Assembly (NCBI GenBank): GCA_009746045.1
Contig: RPFO01000667.1
Coordinates: 5,496,719 to 5,560,718, forward strand
Length of the DNA stretch: 64,000 nucleotides
Direction of reading: 5' to 3'
Origin: Mesostigma viride
Lineage: Eukaryota; Streptophyta; Mesostigmatophyceae; Mesostigmatales; Mesostigmataceae
The position numbers and the translations under genes were made by a program. Numbering within the stretch: the stretch's first letter is position 1; every line of letters starts with the position of its first letter. Below the pieces are notes generated by a model, which saw nothing but the letters and a program-made list of their open reading frames with translations, did not search any database and was not told where the DNA came from. This document shows, piece by piece, positions 22,926 to 43,859 of the stretch.

Positions 22926-24787
22926 CAAGGAGACAACCAGCCGCCGGGCCAGAAATCGGGAGAGTCCGGACCATGGTAGCTCGAGCCTGCCGTTATCTTG
23001 TCGATCCGCGTGTTCGAGTCGTTCAGGACGGGATGATGACGAAGATGAATGGTGATGGAATGTGTAGCCTTGAGCATTGAAATTACGGCTGGCTTACGTG
23101 TAGAGCGACTAGATGACCTAGACGGTGGGGCCGGAAACAGCTTGCTTGATCAGGGGCCAGGTTGGCAAATACGTGCGTATTGTCAAAATAAATACGGCAA
23201 TACGCGTTTTTTTGGCCCCGACGTACTATACGCGTATTTTGTCAGGAATACGTGATTTGGACTTGGAAATTTTCGAGGTTCGAGCTGGGGCAGCGCTTGG
23301 CGCCAGGCCAACCGGACCGTGGCGCGGCGCCTACCTTTACCAAGATTTTCTACTATGAGCTAGGCTTTTCGCAAGTCCAGTAATAATGACTTGGCAGTTG
23401 GCAAGCTAGCTGAAGCTATACACGGAGAGACCGAGAGAGTGCCAGCACGATGAAAATGCCAGCTGTGCTGGGAACGTGGTACTTGTAACACAGCCTGTAT
23501 CCGCAGGCCAGAAATCGGGAGAATCCGGACCATGGTAGCTCGAGCCTGCCGTTATCTTGTCCGCGTTTTCGAGTCGTTCAGGATGATGAAGATGAATGGT
23601 GTTGGAAATGTGTAGCCTTGTGTATTGAAATTATGGCTGGCTTACGTGTAGAGCGACTAGATGACCTAGACGGTGGGGCCGGAAACAGCATGCTTGATCA
23701 GGGCGTGTGTTTCGAGCCTAACTGGCCGGGAGTGTCTAGTGGTGAGCACCATTGCTGCGATCGCTCTCCCACCATTTACGAGGAAATACCCGCAAATGGA
23801 AAACCACTGAAAAGGCCTAGCTAGTCAGTCATCACGTTAGCCATGCCATGATTCCAGACGGCCAAGAACTGCACACATTGCAAAGGCAAAAAGCCGGAGG
23901 ACAGCACTTTCAAATGTGCGGCGGGGACCAAAAGCGTATGCCAGAAAACATCGTGTTGCTGCAGCGACGCGACGATGTGGACAACGAATCCAGCGCCAAG
24001 CTCGGAACGGCCGCAAAGGAGATCTGGCATCGCAGGGTTCAGATGTGCGGAGATACTATGCGATCCAGCCGGTCCACGACCTGTTTGTAGAGCTTGCAAG
24101 GAATGTGCACATGCAGTAATGGATACGTAAATTATGGTGGCAGGTTGGTAGGGAATAAGTGCAAGGAATGTGCACATATTGCATTAAAAAATTATGGAAG
24201 GCTGGTGGGGAATAAGTGCAAGGAATGGTGCAGATTAAATTATGCCTTCCACCATAATTTACTGATCTCCATGCATAACAATGCCCCCTTAACCTTAAAG
24301 GCCCATTCATAACCATGCTGCACACTGCCACGTATTCTGCTGACGTATTCTGCCATGCTCGACGTATAATACTCGTATTTTGAGGCCGACGTATTTGACG
24401 TACCGAAGTATTGGCCAACCTGGAATTCAGGGCGTGTGTTTCGAGCCTAACTGGCCGGGAGTGTCTGGGAGTAAGCACCATTGCTGCGATCGCTTTCCCA
24501 CCATTTACGAGGAAATAACCGCACATGGGAAACCACTGAAAAGGTCTAGCTAGTCAGTCATTACGTTAGCCATGCCATGCTTTCAAACGTCCAAGAACTG
24601 CACACTGTGCAAAGGCAAAAATCCGGAGGACAGCACGTACTTTCAAATGTGCGGCGGGAACCAAAAGCCCGTGTATGCCAGAAAACATCGTGTTGCTGCT
24701 GCGACGCGACGATGTGGAAAACGAATCCATGCAGTTCCAAGCTCGGAACGGCCGCAAAGGAGATCTGGCATCACAGGGGCATATTGC
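22926..24787. repeat. Two-part direct repeat around a TIR element
   Basis: Segment a (22945-23156) is repeated at 23505-23700; segment b (24427-24787) is repeated at 23701-24060. In the inner copy a and b are contiguous; in the outer copy they are separated by the element 23157-24423. b encodes a short cysteine-containing peptide in one copy (KNCTLCKGKNPEDSTYFQ) with no known family, and it is frameshifted between copies. Confidence 0.75.
23157..24423. mobile_element. TIR element carrying a copy of its own target
   Basis: Ends CCAGGTTGGC at 23157 and GCCAACCTGG at 24414-24423, with clustered ACGTATT-type subterminal motifs at both ends. Flanks tcaggg (23150-23155 and 24427-24432) suggest a 6-8 bp target duplication; the uninterrupted site exists inside the element at about 23693-23705. 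No transposase. It is hAT-like only by general structure. Confidence 0.6.
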
Positions 24788-24797
24788 CATGTGATAA

Positions 24798-26622
24798 TTA
24801 ATTAATTAATTAATTAGGAACATAACTCCGTTGGGAGTATATGTAGCACATAGCCCTGAGAAGGGGCATATGGGCCTATAATACATTCTAAGCTACTTCC
24901 TGCAAGGGTGGGAATGTAAACAACACTTGCTCTAGGTGCACCAGGGCACCCGCACCCTCATGGTCTATCACGCTATGCCCGGGTAAGGGGGGAGCATGCC
25001 TGTGAGGGGGAAGATCATCATGGCTATACAAGAGCTATGGCATGGCTTCTCAGCAGAGAGTGACTCCCTGCATGGGCACAACATTACTAAATAAGGCTAT
25101 GCATCGTCTGGAGTGTGGCACATCATAGGCACACATGTACATGATTAAATAAAGCGCGGGGCTTAGCTGGGATAGTGCCTCTAGGAGGCGTACATGTACA
25201 TGGCCACGGTCTATCTATTCTGCACTACTACTGCTGTATTCCCCTAAGCTGGGGCGTCTGGAGTCGCTGGGGCCGCGGGGGGGGGGGGGTCGCCTGCCAG
25301 GGCTTGTGGCCGACGTAGATGGCCGCCCCCTTCCAGTACACCGGCTGCCCCGCCTTGGTCTGCCGGAGCTCGAGGTAGGTCGGCCATAGCTCCCGTCGCC
25401 GTTGTTGCTGCGCCAGGGTCAAGTCGTCATCAAGGGTGAAGAGAGTCTTCTCGAGCCGCTTGCGGCGTCTGAGAAAAGAAATCTTGTCCGCCGGGGTCTT
25501 AAAGGTGAGGAGGAGCGGGGGCGGCCCTGCCTTACCCCGCGCGCGGGGAAGGCGGTGGGCAGCCAGCTCTATCTCACCGTTAAGGCCCATGCGACCAAGG
25601 ATTTCTCTCTCAAACGCACGCAAAAGCTTCTCGGAATTCTCACCTTCCTCCATCTTGAAGTTCTTGACAATGACGTTGAGGCTGCGCTTGGCGAGCTCGG
25701 CCTCCTCGCGGAGGTCAAGCGTCTGCCGTTGAAGCTGGGCTGCGACGGCGGAGGTGGTGGAGGTGGTATGTTGCTTAAGCATGTCCGCCCAGGTGGTGAT
25801 GGGAGGAGCATCGCCGGCCAGGCCAGCCGAGGCTGGCTTGGCGGCAATGTCCTTCACCGCCTGGGCGGTGAGGCCTGCGGTATTCTGCAGAACCTCGATA
25901 GCAATGGCGTTGTCCTTAAGACGCTGGTCGATGTCACGGAGCTGGGCGGTGATGGCGTCGGAGGTGGAGGTGGTGGCGGTGGAGGAGGCGAGGAGGGTGG
26001 AGGTGGCGGTGGAGATGGTGGAGGTGGCGGTGGAGAGGAGGGGGAGCTCGGCAGCCAACGTGCTGCCCATGACCGCCACATCTGCTGCGATGGGGGCCAC
26101 GTGCTGCTCGAGGGCCTCCTTGAGGAGTGAGCGGATGGAGGATTCGGTTAAGGTGGTGGTGAGGGGCTTTGGGGGCCAAAGCTCCTCGAGGGAGCGGCCG
26201 AGGAGGGAGAAAAGGACGCGAATCTGAAGGTGGGGGCGGCGGCATTTGAGGATTTGGTCGAAGTTGTGGGTGCGTCTCTGGAAAGCATCGGTGAGGCGGC
26301 CCTGATGGAAGAGTTGCTTGCACATCTCGAGAAGCGAGGCATACGATCCGAAAAACACGTAGCTCAGGATCTTGTCGGGGTTGAGCTTGTCAAAAAAGCC
26401 GGGCTGGCTGGCGTCAAAGTCGAACTCCTCCCAGGTCGGCTCGGCAGGGCGACTGCGCTTGGGTTCAGGCGACGCTGCTGGCGAGGCGGCCAGCGGGGGC
26501 TGGGCGACCACTAGAGCTTGGCTAGTGGCGCCGCTGCCTTCTGGACCGGTTGGCGAAGCTGCAGCCGGGGCTGCAGACGTATTTTCATTGCTAAGCGCAG
26601 CCGCCAGGCTGCGTTGCGTCGA
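24798..26622 (-). mobile_element. ORF1-only non-LTR element (half-LINE)
   Basis: Exact 10-bp flanks catgtgataa at 24788-24797 and 26623-26632. On the minus strand the order is ORF1, about 430 bp of 3' UTR, a 3' box (TGTGCTACAT-like, then CTCCCAACGGAG hairpin) and an AATT tail. No reverse transcriptase is present between ORF1 and the tail. The 3' UTR matches 49457-49742 (+). Confidence 0.8.
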
Positions 26623-26625
26623 CAT
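25228..26625 (-). CDS. Retrotransposon ORF1-type RNA-binding protein, 465 aa
   Basis: Intact 465-codon frame. The N-terminus is Ala/Pro-rich, then a region LRDIDQRLKDNAIAIEVLQNT within a serine/threonine-rich stretch that may form a coiled coil. The C-terminal half, LNVIVKNFKMEEGENSEKLL ... RAFEREILGRMGLNGEIE ... RLPRARGKAGPPPLLLTFKTPADKISFLRRRKRL, resembles the RRM plus C-terminal domain layout of L1-type ORF1 proteins, which coat the element RNA. The apparent ATG lies inside the target-site duplication, so the element itself supplies codon 2 onward; the native start may be lost. Paralogous decayed copies lie at 19718-20212 and 29180-30322. The intact frame suggests recent insertion. Function is by analogy. 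Confidence 0.75.
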   Translation of the reverse strand: MSTQRSLAAALSNENTSAAPAAASPTGPEGSGATSQALVVAQPPLAASPAASPEPKRSRPAEPTWEEFDFDASQPGFFDKLNPDKILSYVFFGSYASLLEMCKQLFHQGRLTDAFQRRTHNFDQILKCRRPHLQIRVLFSLLGRSLEELWPPKPLTTTLTESSIRSLLKEALEQHVAPIAADVAVMGSTLAAELPLLSTATSTISTATSTLLASSTATTSTSDAITAQLRDIDQRLKDNAIAIEVLQNTAGLTAQAVKDIAAKPASAGLAGDAPPITTWADMLKQHTTSTTSAVAAQLQRQTLDLREEAELAKRSLNVIVKNFKMEEGENSEKLLRAFEREILGRMGLNGEIELAAHRLPRARGKAGPPPLLLTFKTPADKISFLRRRKRLEKTLFTLDDDLTLAQQQRRRELWPTYLELRQTKAGQPVYWKGAAIYVGHKPWQATPPPPRPQRLQTPQLRGIQQ

Positions 26626-26680
26626 GTGATAAGGTAGACCATATTAGAGTTTGCTGTAAGGCGGCCCACACGTATGATCG

Positions 26681-28667
26681 AAGTGAGACAGCTATGCCTG
26701 GACGCATGAATGCACATGTATACGCAATGACCTTCCTTTATTCCATTTTTGTTTTTGTTATTATTATTACTCTTTACTTTGTTTTTATTAATTTTTGTTC
26801 GTATTATTACCTATTACATTTTCTTTTCTTTTTTCTTTCTTTCTTTCTCTTTATTCTTTTTCCCTTTGTAATGTATTAAATTAAATTAAATTAAATTATA
26901 ACATGCCTCCGTTGGGAGATCATGTAGCACATATTCCTTGATGGGGGTGGAGGTGGAGGAAGCCGCGTAAAATCGAACTAACCTAACTCTAAGCTATCTA
27001 GTCTATAAAATCCCAACTACACTACTCAGCAAAACGCCCCTTCCTCTTGGGGGGGGGTGGCTTGCCCACAGGGGCTGGCGTGTGAGCCTGGACAATCTTC
27101 TGCCACCGCTTCTTAATTGTTCTGCATGGCAGTCCAAAGAAGGGAGAGGGAGTGGATGCGGTGTTCAAACTGAGCTGGAACCACGAGGTCGGCCAGCAAC
27201 ATCTGGGTGTAGTTCATGGCAGGTTTACCTAGCTTCCTGGGAATGTCCTTGGGGCCAGGCCAGGTCAAAATATGCCGCCCTGGCTGGCCAAGCCGCTGGG
27301 CGCCGGCCAGACCAAGGGCGGTGTCGACCTGGCTGGTGCGAACAAGATGTCCTACACATGCTACCCTATGCTGCCTAATCTCGTCCGAAATACGAGGCAT
27401 GCCCTGATACAAAGACTCTAATGACCTACGCTGGGAAAACCCTACATTCAGGACCTGTCGGAGCATCCTGTAAACTGTGCCCGGTCTAGCTTAGCTGCCA
27501 GTGTGTCCGTGAGTGTCCACGCTTCGGCGCGCCATATAACGTGAGCACCGTGAGGACGAGGACCTTGAAGAGCATGCGCTTGCGGTGCTCGCCCAGGCCC
27601 CTCGAGCACCAGTAGGTGTTGAGCGAGCGGAGCCTGGCCCAGGCCAGGCCGATGCGGATGTCCACAATGTCGTCGGCGGTGTCAGGGAGCATGCTCCCCA
27701 ACAGTTTGAAGCGGTCACGGAATGGGACCTCCATCCCGTCGAGCAGGCGCGGCAGCGGTGGGCGACTGGAGGCCCCAATCACCAGCGCCTCAGTTTTGAC
27801 ACTAAGGCTCCAACCCCACCGCCCTCGCCTCCAAGCCCAGACAGTCCTGCCAGGTCTGAATGTGCTCGGGGCGCGCGATCAGGGTGGCCGGTGTCGTCTG
27901 CATAAATAAGGTCAGCCAGGCGGTAGCCAGTGCCAAACCCGCCGTGTCCGCGCTCGTTTAAAAGGATGTCCAAGCCGGGCTCGAACCCCGAGCAGTAATT
28001 AAGCGCGCACGTGCCCAGCGCATGACGTGATCCACGACAATAATGAACAGGTATGGGGATAGGACAAAACCTTGCCACACCCCGTGGTGAAGGGGGAATG
28101 GTGGGGTGCTGCCTTCCGCAGTCCGCACTACTGCCTGTGAGCCCTCATACAGTCAACGAATGGCAGCAATAAACGCTGGTGGTACCCGATCCAGAGCTAG
28201 GATGGCCCAAAGAGCCTCCCAGAGGTCCGTGTCAAAGGCCTTGATATAGTCGACAAAAATGAAGCCCAGCGGCAGACCATCAGGGCAAAGGCGACGCACC
28301 TCCTCCATCAACCGGAGCGTGACAAGTACAGCAATGTATTGTATACTCCTTACTTATTCTTTTAGCCCCTTCGTGTATGTGTGTATGCGTTCCCTCTTTT
28401 CCTTCTTAGTTTCGGTTGTTTGTGTTGGTCGTGGTGGTGGTGGTCGTGGTGTGTGTATGTCACGTGTGTGTGCATGTGTATGTGTGTATGTGTGTTTTCC
28501 CTATCAACCTTTCTTGTAACCGGCCCCCTGTCTCCCTCCATGCAGGTCTGGCCTAGAGATATAGCCACGCGGCTCCCGCAGCCTTCGCGTCTTTCCTCTC
28601 AGACAACTGCCGTATAGTCCTTCCACGGCGCTGGATCGCCATGCGTCCAGGCATAGTTGTCTCACTT
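26681..28667. mobile_element. TIR element copy split by a LINE
   Basis: 28-bp inverted termini: AAGTGAGACAGCTATGCCTG... at 26681-26708 and its complement at 28640-28667, one mismatch. Removing the LINE at 26878-28332 leaves about 0.5 kb with no transposase. The same termini occur at 13430 and 16207. Confidence 0.65.
26878..28332 (-). pseudogene. RTE-like LINE, KRRRRFDE family, degenerate, antisense
   Basis: 8-bp flanks aatgtatt at 26870-26877 and 28333-28340. On the minus strand: a 5'-truncated RT (FIFVDYIKAFDT near 28240, GVWQGFVLSPYLFIIVVDHV near 28060), frameshifted across the palm and fingers, then RSLNTYWCSRGLGEHRKRML and the C-terminal block with PVGKPPPP, then the 3' UTR, CTCC-GTT-GGAG hairpin and (AATTT)n tail. 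Non-functional. Confidence 0.85.
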
Positions 28668-28699
28668 CATGTATATACGCATCCTCATCGACACTGTAC

Positions 28700-28752
28700 A
28701 TTTATTAATTAATTAAACTCGTGCTCCCGTTGGGGAGTCACGGAGCACCAGA
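28700..28752 (-). mobile_element. LINE B-type 3' end, antisense
   Basis: AATT tail at 28700-28716, then ctcgtgctcccgttggggag and tcacggagcac, i.e. the GTGCTCC/GGAGCAC hairpin. The body further right (to about 28970) has no recognised ORF. Confidence 0.65.
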
Positions 28753-29099
28753 GTGCTTTTAATCCCTCAGCCGTTTTAAATTGTGTGCATGCGCACAACT
28801 GAGGAAGACGGGCAGAGACCCCCTTTCTCCTTGATGCCTGAGGCATGCCACCGCAGCAATCGGACACGATCGATAGACGATCCGGCAAGTTCTGTGGGTG
28901 CAATAAGACCCATGTGAGCATATCATAACAAGGAGGCGTGGGCAAGTAATCTGATCATAGCCAGGACGTAGCATGGCTGTACAAAGGCTAAGCTAAGTTG
29001 GCTATCTATGGCTGGTTGTGTACCGTGCGTTAGCGGGGCACGTGACTAGGTATGGTGGCTCGGCTAGGCAAACATTCTAGGCATGGCTGCCATGGCGGC

Positions 29100-29180
29100 A
29101 GTGCATGACTACCAATGATTCAAGCTAGGGCTATTCTAGCCCTAGCTGGAATAGCCCTAGTCACGTGTCTATTAATTAAG
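29100..29180 (+). mobile_element. Short LINE/SINE 3' end with hairpin and AATT tail
   Basis: AGGGCTATTC ... GAATAGCCCT forms a 10-bp hairpin just before tcacgtgtctattaattaag, the 3' signature of the NSGRGAHNP LINE family at 31575 and 49144. Confidence 0.55.
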
Positions 29181-30322
29181 TAATTAGCTATTCTACTAGC
29201 CCGCAGGGGGCGACCACATATCTTGTGGTTGATCATCATCAGGTCCCCGCCCCGGCCTTCAGTACACCTTGGGCTTCTGGGGGTCCTGCACTTGTGGCGG
29301 AGGTATTCAGGCCACAGGTCGCGTCGCTGCTGCTGCTGAGTGGGGGTCACTCAGGTCGTCGTCCAGCGTCCAGGTGAGGTCGTGCAACCTCTTGCCGCGA
29401 CGAGAGAGGAACCGCTGCTTGTCCTCAGGGGAGGGGAAGGTGAGCAGGACTGGTGGGGGAGCCGCCTTGTCCCGTGAGTGGGGAAGGCGGTGGCACCCGC
29501 GCAGTTCTACCTCACCTACCAGGCCCATGAGGGTAAGAATTAAGCTGGTTCTTGAGCTCGTCGGCAAGTGTGGTTGACGTCTGACACCTGGCAAGCTTCT
29601 GGGGGAAACGACGCAGCACCACTCGGCACTCGCGGCGAACGCGGTCGGTGGCCTCCCGTTGTTCGGCCTGGCGGTGGTCCTCCATGCAGCTCCTGGAGTT
29701 TCGTGGCGATGGCGTCAGTGGTTGAGGCGGTCACTGACCGGAGCAGGTCCGCGTATAGGAGAGCGAGGTGGGAGGTCGCCAGCATCCTGCCGGGGTGGCT
29801 GGGATGCGATGGTGGCCGTCTGCTCCGCTATCTTTGGGACCTGTGTGGCCAGGGCCTCTATGTGGGCGGTGATGGCTTCAAGCTTCTTCATGAGCACGTC
29901 GCACTTGCCCTCCACCTAGCTGGTTAAGGCGAGAGAAAAGTGAAGCGTGCGTCTCAGATGCCTGCGCCGCGGTGTGCAGCGCCGTGAACTGAGGTTTGGA
30001 GCTTGTGGACGACCTTGGTTTCGACATTGGAGACCCGGGCCTCCACCGTGTTGAGTGTCGTGTTCAGCGAGGTCAGCTTCTCAGCCAACGGCCAGGTCAC
30101 GTGCTCCTCCAGCGCTGCTCGGATGTCATCCTTGCAGAGGGAGAGAGCCGATCGATGTGGCTGCTGGCTGCGCAGGCCGGGCTGGGTTGCCGAGCTTAGC
30201 GACGAGGTCGTCGCCAGTTAGCTTGAAGAAGCTGAAAAGGATCTAGCGAGGTTGGAAAAGGATGGCGCGATGGTTGAATTCTAGCAGGGCGAGGAACTCC
30301 TCCACACTGTACATGGTGCAGG
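29181..30322 (-). pseudogene. Decayed ORF1-type copy, antisense
   Basis: The minus strand has MGLVGEVELRGCHRLPHSRD, KAAPPPVLLTFPSPEDKQRF, LTWTLDDDL and QQQQRRDLWPEYLRHK, colinear with the C-terminus of the 25228-26625 ORF but in shifted frames with stops. Upstream blocks resemble the N-terminal half (FSFFKLTGDDL region near 30200). Confidence 0.7.
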
Positions 30323-30326
30323 TGTA

Positions 30327-30475
30327 GCTTGTATCACTGGACCCGAGTGGGACCAGCGCTATAGTGGTCACGAGGGCCGACTTGTAGTCACGAGGGCCGC
30401 ATGGCCCGAGTGACTACAAGTCGTCCCGAGTGGCCACTAGAGCGCTGCGTCCCACGAGTGTCCAGTGATACAAGC
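30327..30475. repeat. Long hairpin: 72-nt inverted repeat with 4-nt loop
   Basis: Arms 30327-30398 and 30403-30475 pair with few mismatches around the loop GCAT. No ORF. It could be a foldback transposon end or a hairpin-RNA source. Confidence 0.85.
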
Positions 30476-30476
30476 A

Positions 30477-31461
30477 GCTTGTCCACAAGTGGGACAAGTG
30501 CGGAACTTGTACCACTGCAGTGGGACAAGTACGAACTGGTAGATTTGTCCCCGAGATTTGGTCAGAATCGGTCCAAAGCAATGAATTTTTCATTTCTCGG
30601 ACCATCGTGTCCGTAGATGGACATGAAATAAAGACGTTACGGAATCTACACCCTACACGTGCCCCGACTGCGTCGGGGGTTCAGTTTCCAGGGAGGCGGG
30701 GAAGTTGCTTTTGAACCAGATTGCAGTACCTACCTGTTGTTTGTCCGCGTGAAAAGTTCAGTGATCCGCTTGAATAATAACCGCCTCGCGGAAATAAAAA
30801 AGGGAGAATCCACCATCTTCCGGAGCAGTCCGGAGCCATGATTGAATCTTCAGGCCTTGTTCAGGCTGCCATTTTAGTAGAGATTGTCTCCCGGAACCAG
30901 AGTGGGCCAGACAATACAGATTCCGATCTAGAAAGTGTCCAGGCCCGGACAAAGAAGCAGGCTGCCGGCAGAATATTCTTGTTGACCAGTTCCAGGCTGA
31001 CAAGTCCAGTGCGCGCCGTCATGGCGCCTTTTGTAACTGCCGTGGTTTCTTGGCCTCTTGGCCACCCCTCCACAACGGTTCAGCGCGCCCGTAGTCTGGC
31101 TTCTTGGGGCCACCTCCCGCCCCGCCACCCCCGCCCTTCCACCAACGATTTTCGCCGCTGATTTAATTGATCCTGACGACAGACCTCTCGTTCTGGGTTT
31201 CCGCTCATCCAGTTGAACCGTCCGATGATTGATCTACGGCCACGCATACGACCGCGCCAGGGCGCCACCTTTTCCATAGTTTCCCCAAAACCACCAACAT
31301 TTTAAAAGTGTCATACTTTTATTTCGAACCCAAGATCCGACAGTTCAGACTGGCGGGCCGAATATCTGACGGTCAAATCTGCGAGTGGTACCAGGCAAAA
31401 AGGAATCACAGTGATCGCAGGGAATTTGGCTGTGCACTTGTCCCACGCCGTGGACAAGCTT
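30477..31461. mobile_element. Possible TIR element, ~1 kb
   Basis: AGCTTGTCCACAAGTGGGAC at 30477 faces GCACTTGTCCCACGCCGTGG ending near 31461; the arms are about 26 bp with a small indel. Together with the hairpin it is bracketed by atggtgcagg at 30313-30322 and 31472-31481. No transposase recognised. Confidence 0.45.
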
Positions 31462-31574
31462 TCTGAGGACAATGGTGCAGGCCGCCCCATGTTGGCTATT
31501 ATCTTAGCTCAGGTACTTCAATCAAAGTCCAAGTTCTGCATTCCAAAACTAGGTTCAGACTGTGACAAGGCGCA

Positions 31575-31760
31575 TATGTGGGGGCTCCGCGTGCATGTGA
31601 CCGCGTATGGCATTCATAGCAATTCGGGCCGTGGTGCCCACAACCCTGCAACTAGGACCTAGATAGCTTACATTATCCATTCCATCCCATGTTCCCCTCC
31701 CACTGAGGACTTATGCTCACATGACGCAGTCACGCGTCTATCAATTAGGGCGCATATATG
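31575..31760 (+). mobile_element. LINE 3' end, NSGRGAHNP family, 5'-truncated
   Basis: Encodes YGIHSNSGRGAHNPATRT then stop, matching the LINE E C-terminus at 49200-49265. Followed by cactgaggacttatgctcac, a CACATGA-TCACG hairpin and an AATT end. Confidence 0.8.
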
Positions 31761-32550
31761 ACTGTCAGACTGATAATTCGAAAATTTGTACTTGCATGGA
31801 AGTGTACAAATCCTGCCCCCGGCACCTTCCATTGAATCGAACAATAGCAGATGGTAGTGAACGCATCCAAATTGATGTTTGTGCCTTTTCCAGCATCTCT
31901 CATGGGTAGCAAATGAATTTCGATCGATTGGAGGGCATATGCATGATCCATGCATCAAAATATGCTAACTAGGCAATCGCTGATGCACGGTGATGTGTTT
32001 TACATGGCCTGCATGTACGGCAATAAATCATAATGTGCAGGTTCAAATCTGCATGCAGGCCGAGCATGCACGTAACAAAACGCAGCTAATCTGACGTCCG
32101 CAGCACACTTTATATACCATTTACACGCCATCACACAACAATTACATGGGCCATAGTACAGCGATCAATATGCCCAGCAACTGCAATCTAAGCTATGCCA
32201 AGCTGTTTCCTGACTTACCCAAAAAAGTAGAACCACGTACCCGTCAATGGCAGAAAAAACTGCCGCCGTAAATTAAAAGCATTCCACTGTGTCTACAAGC
32301 TACGAGCCTGCCGCAGTACACAATTTGCCCGGGAGGCTACGTATTGCGTTAATTAAGGACCATAATGTGGCCAAGACCTCTTAAGCATTAGCAAGCCAAT
32401 GTGACTTGAAGCCAAACCAGAAACTTATGGACCTATGACTTCAGCAGCCGGAAAATGAGTTTTAGAAGCCAGCAAGGAGCTTGTGCACGGTCAATACTCT
32501 GCCAGCTACGAGCAAGCAGTTGAGAATAGAGATTCCAGTCTGCTGCCAGT
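31761..32550. other. PKA downstream spacer, no gene seen
   Basis: AT-rich sequence, presumably the PKA 3' UTR near 32550 and spacer. An inverted repeat ggcctgcatg/catgcaggcc lies at 32008-32062. Nothing coding recognised. Confidence 0.4.
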
Positions 32551-42361
<9,811 letters not shown>

Positions 42362-42377
42362 CTGGTGGATAGATACA

Positions 42378-42428
42378 AGCCACAAGCCACAAGCCACAAG
42401 CCACAAGCCACAAGCCACAAGCCACATG
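42378..42428. repeat. 7-bp repeat (GCCACAA)n
   Basis: Six or seven heptamers just upstream (in gene orientation) of the first recognised PKA exon; open on the minus strand as repeated ACGLWLV. Confidence 0.9.
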
Positions 42429-42732
42429 CCACGTGCCACGTGCCACGTGCCATGTGCCGATCGATGCAGAGAAATGTTTGGTACGATACACCGATGAGCG
42501 ACCATTGCGAGTACCTCGCTTGCTAATGAGGGCTGACACAGTCAAAAGGACCAGAAAGGTGAGGCAATCTGTAGGGTATTATGACATGGGCATGGTTCAG
42601 AGGCTCGGACGAGGGCGGATGGTTGTATGTGGGCTTGCGAGGAGGCACCCTGTATGGTGACAGGTTGCAGACGCAAGCTCGACAGCTTGGCAAGGCAAGC
42701 ATGCTGCAGGGCCTCGGGAAACCCCCCTGCAG

Positions 42733-42780
42733 CACCCTAAACCCTAAACCCTAACGCCTAACCCCAAAACCCTAGACCCC
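42733..42780. repeat. Interstitial CCCTAAA telomere-like repeat
   Basis: ccctaaaccctaaaccctaa plus degenerate units, opposite in orientation to the run at 37266. Confidence 0.8.
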
Positions 42781-42799
42781 AAACCAAACACGCTACAAG

Positions 42800-43859
42800 G
42801 GTGATGAGCCACCTCAAAGGGGGATGGGCATCCAGGATGGAAGGTGTGCCTGGATCGGTGGGTCAGATGCCCAAGTATGAGCTTTCATCCGTGCCACTAC
42901 CTAGGCGAAACATAGAGTGAGACCAGGGTAGTTCGATAGCGCACGTAGATGCCTCATCGGAAGACCAGACCACGGACAGCGAGGCCTCTAGAGAATCAGG
43001 GGCGTCAGCAGGGGTGGCCCCTGCCTATACAGCTTACAGCTGCCACGCCCCGATGCATCGAAAAGCAAGCCAAGGGTACTCTAGCACCCACCCACCCCAC
43101 AGGGAAAGCAAGATTAAGAAGAGAGTAGATAGATAGAGAGGCTAGAAGGTGATATCTGAATATCCGACTACCCCCAGAGCCTTAACCCCAGTGTTATATC
43201 AAGGAGAAAACCAGCCTATCTATGTATAACCTATACCGGACAACGCCGCGTGGATAACGCTGTGGATAAGGCTGCACCGGTCCTTTCTTAATGGTCGCGG
43301 AAATACCCTCATGCCTTCGTACCATCGCACATAATCTCATTTACGGCTCTCCTCAGACAAGGCTCCGTTAAGAATCTCCTCAGCTGCAGCGAGTGGCACT
43401 TGGGACCGCTTAAATGACTGTTAACAAGACAAGGACCGCGGGGGAGGCAAAAGACAGGATGGATTGGGGGGGGGCGGGGGGGGGGGGGGGCGGATAGACT
43501 AGGGGTAACCGAAAGGGGGGGGAGATTCGCAGCATGGTGACGACACTGGGAAAGCTATCCGGCTGGTTCCAATACCTCAGCGGTTTCGAAACCGTGTAAA
43601 AGCTAACCACGCCGACGTGCCACGACAGCTGTGGCACAGCTGTCTCTGCGTGAGCTCAATAGAAGGAAACTCCAGGGGCAGAAGCGCACTTCTGGGCTGA
43701 ACAAGATGCTTCATCGGTCACACATGCTGAACGGGTGTTGGGTTCAGTCAGACTCTTTACCACAGTCACACAGCGAAAGCGCTTACTTTGCAGTTGGGCG
43801 CATAAGCTCCTTTTTCGTTGACGGGCTTGACCTTTGGGGAATCCGATTTAAATAGCGTC
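42800..43859. other. Spacer upstream of PKA, no gene seen
   Basis: Should hold the PKA 5' exon or promoter, but I cannot pick either. G-rich tracts lie at 43466-43492. Confidence 0.3.

Noticed and set aside
25402-26227. Gly-rich plus-strand ORFs opposite ORF1
   Set aside because: Antisense shadows of the Ser/Thr/Pro-rich part of ORF1.
32000-32070. tRNA-like T-arm (tgcaggttcaaatctgca)
   Set aside because: The remaining arms cannot be folded; it looks like a local inverted repeat.
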